This document shows positions 1 through 5,030 of a stretch of 7,222 nt of DNA, in pieces (position 1 is the stretch's first letter; every line of letters begins with the position of its first letter). The stretch is taken from positions 1 through 7,222 of the forward strand of contig CANGUJ010000196.1 in assembly GCA_947456845.1 (NCBI GenBank). Reading direction: 5' to 3'. Source of the stretch: Burkholderiales bacterium. Its GTDB lineage: Bacteria; Pseudomonadota; Gammaproteobacteria; Burkholderiales; JAEUOS01. Below the pieces are notes generated by a model. That model was not told where the DNA came from. It did not search any database and saw only the letters and a program-made list of their open reading frames with translations. The position numbers and the translations under genes are program-made.

Positions 1-130
1 TGTACGGGTCCAGCTTGAGGTTGGTTACCTTGATGCCGCGCGACTCGAGGATGGCCGCCAGGGATGCGGCGGCTATGCCCTTCCCGAGAGAGGAGACCAC
101 GCCGCCGGTAACGAAAACGTATTTGGTCAT
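1..130 (-). CDS. pyrG: CTP synthase, N-terminal fragment (runs off the left edge)
   Basis: CTP synthase makes CTP from UTP, ATP and glutamine in the cytoplasm, the last step of de novo pyrimidine nucleotide synthesis. Only the first 43 codons are present, beginning with ATG at 130 and leaving the window at position 1. The translation starts MTKYVFVTGGVVSSLGKGIA and continues to a LKLDPY segment. This is the almost invariant N-terminus of the synthetase (amidoligase) domain, including its glycine-rich nucleotide-binding loop (GGVVSSLGKG). No strong Shine-Dalgarno is visible; GAAGA about ten bases upstream is the best candidate. A weak -10-like TAACAT lies on the minus strand at 160-155, with no good -35. 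The gene follows the PhoD-like gene on the same strand after 106 bases that contain a strong hairpin, so it probably has its own promoter. The identification is firm although the glutaminase half cannot be seen. Confidence 0.96.
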   Translation of the reverse strand, partial: MTKYVFVTGGVVSSLGKGIAAASLAAILESRGIKVTNLKLDPY

Positions 131-174
131 GAGCTGACGTCTTCGGAAATTTGAATGTTACACCAAAGACGCGC

Positions 175-193
175 GGGCCCTGCCGCAGGACCC
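175..193 (-). terminator. GC-rich hairpin after the PhoD-like gene, candidate terminator
   Basis: On the minus-strand transcript, GGGTCCTG and CAGGGCCC form an 8-bp stem with one G-U pair, closed by a 3-base CGG loop. A short T-rich run (TCTTT) follows about six bases later. The hairpin lies between the stop of the PhoD-like gene (237) and the pyrG start (130), where a terminator is expected. A smaller 5-bp stem (AGCGG/CCGCT, 217-229) precedes it. The T-tract is short and displaced, so intrinsic termination may be inefficient. It could instead be a structured element in a read-through transcript into pyrG. Confidence 0.4.
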
Positions 194-236
194 GGAAAGC
201 TCGCGCGCGCGCCGGGAGCGGAAGCCGCTACTCTCG

Positions 237-1625
237 CTACTGCGGGTAGCGCAGCTCACGCACCGACAGGTCGCGCCGCCACAACTCGCCGCCTTCGGCA
301 TCGAGCGAGCGCAGCGTCAGGGTACGGTCGGCCCAGGCGCCGCTCACGTCCAGGATGCAGAAATTGCGCTTGGCCACCAGCGTGCCCTGCTCGGCCGCGC
401 CCATGTCCTCGCCGCGCAAGGGTCCGTGCACACCGGCGGTGAGGGGCGAGCAGGTGAAGTCGTGGAGCGGATAGGCGTTCTCGCGCGATAGCCTGGACAA
501 TACCGTATGGTGCCGGTCGCCGGAAAGGAACAGCACGCCCGGCACGCGGTTGTCGGCAAGCCAATCGAGGAACTCGCGCCGCTCGTCGGGAAAGTTGCTC
601 CACCCCTCGACGCGCGGCGGCACTGGCTTCAGCATCTGGTTGCCCGCCACGATGATGCGAAAACTCGCCGTGGAAGCCAGCAATGCGTTCTTGAGCCAGC
701 GCAGCTGCGCCGCCCCCAGCATGGACTTGCCGGCCAGTCCCTGCGCGGCGTCCGCATCGCGATTGAAGCGGCCGTCGAGGAGGAAGAAATCGACGTCATA
801 GTGGCTGACCACGCGGAAGATCCCCGGCACGCCCGGCATGCCGCCGGCGCCGTTGGGCCAGTAGCGCCGGAACACCTCCAGCGAATCGGCCTTGTAGGTG
901 TAGCTGGCGTTGGCGTCGTTCGGGCCGAAGTCATGGTCGTCCCAGATGGCATAGTGGTTGCCCGTGCGCAACAGGGCCTGCAGTTCCGGCAACGCGCGGT
1001 CGTGGCGGTAGCGCTGCGCGATGCCGGCGGGGCTGCCGACGTCCGCGTCGCGCAGGTAGATGTTGTCGCCCAGCCAGAGCATCATGTCGGGCTTGCTGCG
1101 GGCGATGCTGTCGAAGATGGCGTAGCCGCCGCCATACGGGCCGGATGGCCGGGAGGCGCGGTCGAAGGGCGGGTCGTTCACATAGGCGCAGCTGCCGAAG
1201 GCGACACGGAAGTCGCGCGGGGCATGGCCCTGGGCGGCGCTGGACGAATGCTTCTGCCACATCCATAGCGCTTCGGTACGGAACGAAAGCGGCTGGGCCA
1301 CGCGCGCCTCGCGCCCATCCAGAAGCACGCGGTAACGGTAGGTGGTGCCAGGGGCGAGGTCGCCGATGGCGAACTGGGCCACGAAATCGGTCGCCGCCGC
1401 AAGGCGCACCGGCTCGGTGGCGCGGCGGCGCCTGTCGTCACCGTCCTCCCAGTATTCGAGGCGCGCCGTCGCCGTCCCGTCGGCCTGCAGCCAGATCAGC
1501 GTGGAGCGCGCATCGCGATGCCCGGCCATCGGTCCGGCGGCGAGATTGGCCGCGCCGGCGATGCCTGCCGCAGCCATCAGCATGGCGGCCGCGAGCCCTC
1601 GCCATGCGTACCTCCGGCGCATCAT
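237..1625 (-). CDS. PhoD-like secreted alkaline phosphatase/phosphodiesterase
   Basis: A 462-residue protein of the PhoD metallophosphatase family. Characterised members hydrolyse phosphomono- or phosphodiesters outside the cytoplasm with Fe3+/Ca2+ or similar metals. Residues 1-26 look like an export signal: an Arg-rich start (MMRRRYAW), a hydrophobic Ala-rich core and a likely cleavage site near AGAA. The Arg cluster could serve Tat, the usual route for PhoD, but a full SRRxFLK motif is absent. An N-terminal beta-rich domain follows (about 30-125, with the GDLAPGTTYRYRV pattern). The catalytic domain shows AFGSC (142-146), GDNIY (186-190), WDDHDFGPND (228-237), GNQM (328-331) and SGDRHH (368-373), so the metal and active-site motifs look intact. 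The start is set by the overlap with the upstream gene: its TGA and this ATG share ATGA at 1625-1622, implying translational coupling. The codon at 1622 is also ATG and is an alternative. The open frame extends upstream to 1748, but that part is out-of-frame shadow of the neighbour. The natural substrate is unknown. Confidence 0.92.
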   Translation of the reverse strand: MMRRRYAWRGLAAAMLMAAAGIAGAANLAAGPMAGHRDARSTLIWLQADGTATARLEYWEDGDDRRRRATEPVRLAAATDFVAQFAIGDLAPGTTYRYRVLLDGREARVAQPLSFRTEALWMWQKHSSSAAQGHAPRDFRVAFGSCAYVNDPPFDRASRPSGPYGGGYAIFDSIARSKPDMMLWLGDNIYLRDADVGSPAGIAQRYRHDRALPELQALLRTGNHYAIWDDHDFGPNDANASYTYKADSLEVFRRYWPNGAGGMPGVPGIFRVVSHYDVDFFLLDGRFNRDADAAQGLAGKSMLGAAQLRWLKNALLASTASFRIIVAGNQMLKPVPPRVEGWSNFPDERREFLDWLADNRVPGVLFLSGDRHHTVLSRLSRENAYPLHDFTCSPLTAGVHGPLRGEDMGAAEQGTLVAKRNFCILDVSGAWADRTLTLRSLDAEGGELWRRDLSVRELRYPQ

Positions 1626-2650
1626 TTCCAGTGCACCATCGGCAGGCCCGGCACCGGGGATGCGAAGTACGGAATGCGCGTACCCATCAGGCTGCCGATG
1701 TAGACCGTCCTGAGGTCGGCGCCGCCAAAAGTGATCGACGCCATCCACGGCGCGATGGTGCCGCGGGTGGCCAGCATCAGTTCGCTGGTCATGGCATGGC
1801 CGTCCATCGCGTCCTGGAAGGCCTTGAGCATGGCCGGCTTGGAGTCATCGAGCAGCAACCGCTTGTCGCCTTCCGGCGTGAGCGCGATGACCTGGTCGAT
1901 CATCACCAGCGTGCACCAGAGGTTGCCGAAACTGTCGAAGGCGATGCCGTCCGGATAACCCCCCAGGTTGGCGGGCCCGAAAATCTCGCGCGCGGACAGG
2001 CTGGCGTCCGCGCCCACGCGCATGCGCGTGATGTGCGGCCCGGTGGTCTCGACGATGTACAGCCATTCTTCCCGCGCGTCCATGCGGATTTCGTTGGTGA
2101 AGCAGAAGCCGTCGGCGACCACGCGAATGCCCTTGCCGTCCACCACGGCGATATAGCCGTCGCGCACCCGACTGGCCGCCGCTGTGGTCCAGGGATTGAC
2201 GCGGGTGGAAACGGTGATCCAGATGCGGTCCTGCGAGTCGCGCAGCACGAAATTGACCTTGCCGATCGGCATGCCGTCGATGCGGTCGTAGAGCGTGCGG
2301 GTCGCGCCGTCGCGGGTCATGACCTCGAGAAGATCCGTGCCGAAATTGGAAATCAGGATGTCGCCGTTGGCGGCGAAGGCCAGACCGTTGGGCAGTGTGC
2401 CCTGGGTGAACTTGGTCTCCAGGTCGGCCGCCGAAGCGGTGCTGGCCGCGCCGAAGCGCTGGTTGGCGCGCTGGCCGATGAAGACCTGCGTGCCGTCATG
2501 GCGCAGTTTCATTACGCCGCCGCGCGCATCCGCGCTCCACAGCGTGCCATCGGGTTCGGCCAGTATGCATTCGGGGCGCTGCAGGCCTTCGCCGATGTAG
2601 CCGATGGCGGCACGGTCGACGACGAATCCATCGAGGGGGTTGGCTTGCAT
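1622..2650 (-). CDS. SMP-30/gluconolactonase/LRE-family beta-propeller protein
   Basis: A 342-residue protein of the SMP-30/gluconolactonase family: six-bladed beta-propellers that hold a divalent metal and hydrolyse sugar lactones, with relatives acting on other lactones or organophosphates. Visible family features are RPECILAEPDGTLWSAD (25-41) with candidate metal ligand Glu27, LPNGLAF (86-92) with Asn88, FTNEIRMD (184-191) with Asn186, GYPDGIAFDSFGNLWC (231-246) with Asp234, and the late FGGADLRTVYIGS stretch (308-320). The length is somewhat above the roughly 300 residues of simple gluconolactonases; residues 267-300 look like an extra helical insert between blades. There is no signal peptide, so it is predicted to be cytoplasmic, unlike the exported phosphatase encoded next. 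The ATG at 2650 has a good Shine-Dalgarno (AAGGAAG, spacing 7) and lies 23 bases after the CDF stop. The end overlaps the phosphatase start by ATGA. The family call is solid; the substrate cannot be read from sequence. Confidence 0.9.
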   Translation of the reverse strand: MQANPLDGFVVDRAAIGYIGEGLQRPECILAEPDGTLWSADARGGVMKLRHDGTQVFIGQRANQRFGAASTASAADLETKFTQGTLPNGLAFAANGDILISNFGTDLLEVMTRDGATRTLYDRIDGMPIGKVNFVLRDSQDRIWITVSTRVNPWTTAAASRVRDGYIAVVDGKGIRVVADGFCFTNEIRMDAREEWLYIVETTGPHITRMRVGADASLSAREIFGPANLGGYPDGIAFDSFGNLWCTLVMIDQVIALTPEGDKRLLLDDSKPAMLKAFQDAMDGHAMTSELMLATRGTIAPWMASITFGGADLRTVYIGSLMGTRIPYFASPVPGLPMVHWK

Positions 2651-2657
2651 GAGATGT

Positions 2658-2664
2658 CTTCCTT
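2658..2664 (-). promoter_or_regulatory. Shine-Dalgarno site of the SMP-30-like gene
   Basis: The minus strand reads AAGGAAG, 7 bases before the ATG at 2650. It is the clearest ribosome binding site in the window. It supports the 2650 start and independent translation initiation inside the presumed CDF/SMP-30/phosphatase transcript. Confidence 0.65.
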
Positions 2665-2673
2665 GCGGTCGGT

Positions 2674-3735
2674 TCAGTGAGGGTGCTCGTGCCGGTGATC
2701 GTGATGCGCGGCATGGTCATGGGGCGGGTGCTGCGCGGCGATCCCTTCCTGTTTGAGCGGAATCACCCTGCCTTTGCGGTGAACCGGCAGCCATTCGGGT
2801 TGCAGGGTCACATGGTCGATGGCGAAGCGTCGCCGCAGTTCCGCGCGCGCCCGCCCGAGCACCCGCGGCCAGGCATCGACGCTGGCGAGCAGGATATGCG
2901 CGGAAAGGGCCCGGCTTGCGGGGTTCATTTGCCATACATGCAGGTCGTGCACCGACACCACGCCCTCCAGACCGGCAAGGAAGCGTCCGACCTCGGCATA
3001 CTCGACGCCGCTCGGCACCGCCTCCATCAACACCCCGGTCGACTCGGCAAGGACGCGCCAGGTCGACCGCAATATCAGGATCGCCACCATCACCGAAAGA
3101 AGCGGATCAACCATGATCCACCCGGTGTAGTGCACCACCGCGCCCGCGATGAGTGCGGCCACCGAACCGAGCAGGTCGCCCAGCACGTGCACGACGGCGG
3201 CGCGCGTATTCAGAGTGCCATGATGGTGGGCGTGTCCGGCATGGGCATGGCCATGCCCGGTCTGGCGGGTAAGCAGCCACAACACCCCCAGGTTGACCGC
3301 CAGCCCCAGTGCGGCCACCAGCATCACCGTGCCGCCGGCGATGGGCAGGGGATTGAATATCCGCACCACCGCCTCGACCGCGATCCAGACAACGATGGCC
3401 AGCATGGTGAGGCCGTTGACAAAGGCGCCGACAATTTCGGCACGGCCGTAGCCGTAGGAATTGCGCTCGCCCGCCGGCCGCGTCGCCAGGCGCGCGGCGA
3501 GGAGCGCGATGCCCAGTGCGCCGGCATCGGCGGCCATGTGTCCGGCATCCGAGATCAGCGCAAGGGAATTGGCCCACCAGCCAAACAGCGCCTCGATCGC
3601 GGCATAACCGCCGGTGAGCACCAGGGCCAGCGCCATGGCCGCTGGCGCACCGGCCGGATGCGCATGCCCGGCAGCTTCGGCGTCCCGCGCGGCGCCGGCG
3701 TGCGAAGGCGGAATGCGGCTGGGCTGTCGATTCAC
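2674..3735 (-). CDS. Cation diffusion facilitator (CzcD/ZitB-type zinc exporter)
   Basis: An inner-membrane CDF transporter that exports Zn2+ (possibly Co2+ or Cd2+) in exchange for protons. With the GTG start chosen here it has 353 residues. After a short cytoplasmic N-terminus with HAH come six predicted helices. Helix 2 has HMAAD (His66, Asp70) and helix 5 has HVLGD (His183, Asp187); this paired HxxxD arrangement is typical of zinc-selective CDFs. A His-rich loop between helices 4 and 5 (about 161-172) and a His/Asp-rich tail (336-353) should bind metal. The cytoplasmic C-terminal domain carries the family motif VHDLHVWQMNP (292-302 of the longer frame, 262-272 here). Start choice: the frame stays open up to a TTG at 3825, but that stretch encodes a Gly/Ala/Ser repeat and lies upstream of a TATAAT box. 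The GTG at 3735 is about 24 bases after the inferred transcription start and keeps the normal family N-terminus. The first ATG (3636) would begin at helix 1. No strong Shine-Dalgarno is seen. It is likely the first gene of an operon with the next two genes. Confidence 0.9.
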   Translation of the reverse strand: MNRQPSRIPPSHAGAARDAEAAGHAHPAGAPAAMALALVLTGGYAAIEALFGWWANSLALISDAGHMAADAGALGIALLAARLATRPAGERNSYGYGRAEIVGAFVNGLTMLAIVVWIAVEAVVRIFNPLPIAGGTVMLVAALGLAVNLGVLWLLTRQTGHGHAHAGHAHHHGTLNTRAAVVHVLGDLLGSVAALIAGAVVHYTGWIMVDPLLSVMVAILILRSTWRVLAESTGVLMEAVPSGVEYAEVGRFLAGLEGVVSVHDLHVWQMNPASRALSAHILLASVDAWPRVLGRARAELRRRFAIDHVTLQPEWLPVHRKGRVIPLKQEGIAAQHPPHDHAAHHDHRHEHPH

Positions 3736-3765
3736 GATCCGCGCGGCAAGAACAATATGCACACC

Positions 3766-3771
3766 ATTATA
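3766..3771 (-). promoter_or_regulatory. Perfect TATAAT -10 box upstream of the CDF gene
   Basis: The minus strand has an exact TATAAT at 3771-3766, in AT-poor surroundings, about 30 bases before the chosen GTG. Transcription would begin near 3759. No TTGACA-like -35 is visible 15-20 bases upstream, where a GC-rich 15-bp tandem repeat sits instead. If real, the promoter may depend on an activator, as many metal-export promoters do. No recognisable MerR-type dyad was seen. Confidence 0.5.
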
Positions 3772-3777
3772 GGCGGC

Positions 3778-3807
3778 GCCAGCGGAGGCAGCGCCAGCGG
3801 AGGCAGC
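3778..3807. repeat. 15-bp direct tandem repeat, two full copies plus part of a third
   Basis: The unit GCCAGCGGAGGCAGC occurs at 3778-3792 and again, identically, at 3793-3807; a third copy begins at 3808 and decays after about seven bases. Read on the minus strand it encodes Ala-Ala-Ser-Ala-Gly, which explains the repetitive N-terminus of the over-extended CDF frame. It sits directly upstream of the TATAAT box, at the -35 position. Such a repeat can change copy number by slippage. Confidence 0.85.
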
Positions 3808-3811
3808 GCCA

Positions 3812-3837
3812 GCGCCGCCGCTCAAGGCGGGCGGCGC
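3812..3837. repeat. 8-bp perfect inverted repeat in the transporter/CDF gap
   Basis: GCGCCGCC (3812-3819) and GGCGGCGC (3830-3837) form an all-G/C 8-bp stem with a 10-base loop. It lies between the stop of the EamA transporter and the CDF promoter region, on the shared minus-strand transcript. No T-run follows on either strand, so it does not qualify as an intrinsic terminator. It may slow polymerase or protect a 3' end. Confidence 0.5.
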
Positions 3838-3859
3838 GGCTCAGCCGGCGCACCCCCCG

Positions 3860-3880
3860 ACGGGCAGCCGGCATGCCCGT
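3860..3880 (-). repeat. Hairpin immediately after the transporter stop codon
   Basis: ACGGGCA (3860-3866) pairs with TGCCCGT (3874-3880) as a 7-bp stem with a 7-base loop. It begins at the first base after the transporter stop (3881-3883). The following minus-strand bases are G-rich rather than T-rich, so this is at best a weak or Rho-assisted transcript end. Together with the 3812-3837 stem it suggests that the transporter and CDF genes are separate transcription units. Confidence 0.45.
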
Positions 3881-4789
3881 TCAGCGCTTGCCGGTGGCCA
3901 TCGCGACGATGGCACCGATGACAACGGCGGCGCCGGCGATCTGCAGCGGGGCCACCGCCTGGTCAAGAATCGCCCAGGCGAGGAACAGGACCGCGATCGG
4001 CTCGAAGTTCATCAGCGCGGCGTTGTTGACCGCGCCCAGGCGCGGCAACAGGACGAACAGGGATGTGATCGATATGCAATACAACACCGTCAGCGCTGCG
4101 ATGCCCATCCAGCCGGTGGCATCGCGCGGCAGCACGAAACTGCCCGTGGAAAACCCCGCGACGACCGCAAGGACGCCCACCGTGCCCATGGTCATGAAAC
4201 TGCGCATGCGGCCATCCACATCGGCCAGCCAGCGGGTCGTGAGAAAAAGCGCAGCAGCGAAGGCCATGGCCGCACCCAGGGCGAGCACCACGCCCGCGCC
4301 GATCTCGGCCCAGCGGCCAGCAAAACCCGCCGCGTTGCGCCCGCTCCAGCCGCCCGCGTCCAGCGCCAGCGCCAAGCCTGCCAGCGCCACCGGCATCATC
4401 GCAAGCATGCGCCGGGTCGGACGCTCAGCCCCAGCGGCCCAGGACAGGAGGGAGAGAATCAGAGGAAAGGTGTTGAACACCAAGAGCGCCAGGGCCACCG
4501 GAATCCGCGCCACCGCCGAGTAAATGCAGACGCTCTGGACCGCCAGCGCGCAGCCGATGACCATCGCGCGGCCGCGGGTTGCCGCGGACAGCTTGAGCGG
4601 GACTCCGTTGGCCAGGAGCAGCGCCAGAACGGCCAGGGCGGTGCCCACGGAGCGGAATGCGACGGCCGTGGTGACGTTGGCGCCGTGGTCGAAGGCGATG
4701 CGCGCGGCCACATGGTTGCTGCCGAATGTCGTGGCGATCCCGAGCATCAGGACCACCCCGAGCCAGCGGGGAATGGGTTTGGAGGTCAC
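3881..4789 (-). CDS. EamA/RhaT-type DMT-superfamily permease
   Basis: A 302-residue inner-membrane protein with about ten hydrophobic helices, arranged as two EamA repeats (about residues 10-140 and 162-298). Members export or import amino acids, sugars, nucleotide derivatives or other metabolites; the substrate cannot be told from sequence. The first repeat starts at WLGVVLMLGIATTFGSNHVAARI. The second ends with the typical FEPIAVLFLAWAILDQ stretch (262-277) followed by PLQIAGAAVVIGAI. The positively charged end KR after the last helix and the short basic N-terminus fit a cytoplasmic location of both ends. The start is taken as GTG at 4789: it gives the usual family length and a normal N-terminus (MTSKPIPRWLG). 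The longer open frame (to 5326) overlaps the divergent cyclase gene antisense and is spurious. No convincing Shine-Dalgarno precedes the GTG; an out-of-frame ATG eleven bases upstream is closed after four codons. It is transcribed divergently from the cyclase. Confidence 0.88.
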   Translation of the reverse strand: MTSKPIPRWLGVVLMLGIATTFGSNHVAARIAFDHGANVTTAVAFRSVGTALAVLALLLANGVPLKLSAATRGRAMVIGCALAVQSVCIYSAVARIPVALALLVFNTFPLILSLLSWAAGAERPTRRMLAMMPVALAGLALALDAGGWSGRNAAGFAGRWAEIGAGVVLALGAAMAFAAALFLTTRWLADVDGRMRSFMTMGTVGVLAVVAGFSTGSFVLPRDATGWMGIAALTVLYCISITSLFVLLPRLGAVNNAALMNFEPIAVLFLAWAILDQAVAPLQIAGAAVVIGAIVAMATGKR

Positions 4790-4819
4790 GGGCGCGGCAT
4801 TTTGCAGGGAGGAGGGTCT

Positions 4820-4833
4820 GGCGATCAATCGCC
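4820..4833. promoter_or_regulatory. 14-bp palindrome in the transporter leader, possible operator
   Basis: GGCGAT and ATCGCC are perfect 6-bp inverted arms around a CA spacer. The site lies about 31 bases before the transporter GTG and just downstream of a TATGAT -10 candidate (4858-4853, minus strand). Its position would suit a repressor site or a small RNA hairpin in the leader. No regulator gene lies nearby in the window. Confidence 0.35.
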
Positions 4834-4852
4834 GGCTGACCTGAGGCCCTCG

Positions 4853-4858
4853 ATCATA
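4853..4858 (-). promoter_or_regulatory. Candidate -10 box of the transporter gene
   Basis: The minus strand reads TATGAT, matching five of six consensus bases, about 64 bases before the GTG at 4789. Transcription would begin near 4846. No good -35 is visible at normal spacing; a TTGCCG hexamer is only 11 bases upstream, which is too close. Confidence 0.3.
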
Positions 4859-4923
4859 CGGGGACTTTGCGGCAAGCCCGTCCACGGCGGGAAGACGTTT
4901 CAGTTTTTCGGCCGGCACGCCGT

Positions 4924-4929
4924 TATAAG
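4924..4929 (+). promoter_or_regulatory. Candidate -10 box of the diguanylate cyclase operon
   Basis: TATAAG, five of six matches to consensus, follows an AT-richer stretch with a run of five T (4904-4908) that could act as an UP-like or loose -35 region. The start would fall near 4937, leaving a leader of about 95 bases before ATG 5031. That leader would carry both arms of the GCGATCGC inverted repeat. No clear TTGACA is present. Confidence 0.3.
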
Positions 4930-4941
4930 ACCCAGAGCTTC

Positions 4942-4992
4942 TTGCGATCGCCTTCGCCGTGACCCACGCCCACCCTCCCGCAGCGATCGCAA
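4942..4992. repeat. Perfect 10-bp inverted repeat with GCGATCGC cores
   Basis: TTGCGATCGC (4942-4951) and GCGATCGCAA (4983-4992) are exact reverse complements with 31 bases between them. Each arm contains the self-complementary octamer GCGATCGC. The arm centres are 41 bases apart, close to four helical turns, so bound proteins would lie on the same DNA face. The pair lies in the divergent region between the transporter and cyclase genes, within the inferred cyclase leader. It could be a paired operator or an RNA stem. Confidence 0.55.
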
Positions 4993-5030
4993 CGTCGCAC
5001 GAACAATCGCTCCATGGAACAACGACGTCC

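Noticed and set aside
507..1268. Plus-strand open frame of 253 codons inside the phosphatase gene
   Set aside because: A Val/Ala/Arg-rich antisense shadow of the PhoD-like gene with no recognisable domain.
1145..2680. Plus-strand open frame of 511 codons across the SMP-30 and phosphatase genes
   Set aside because: It is antisense to two genes with clear family motifs; its product is low-complexity and matches nothing. Long antisense frames are common in GC-rich coding DNA.
2677..3921. Plus-strand open frame of 414 codons across the CDF gene
   Set aside because: Antisense to an unmistakable transporter, with a His/Gly/Arg-rich product and no hydrophobic or domain pattern.
4959..5030. GTG start extending the cyclase by 24 residues
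   Set aside because: No Shine-Dalgarno precedes it, and the extra residues are Ala/His/Thr-rich without family character. It would also put part of the inverted repeat in coding sequence. It remains possible.
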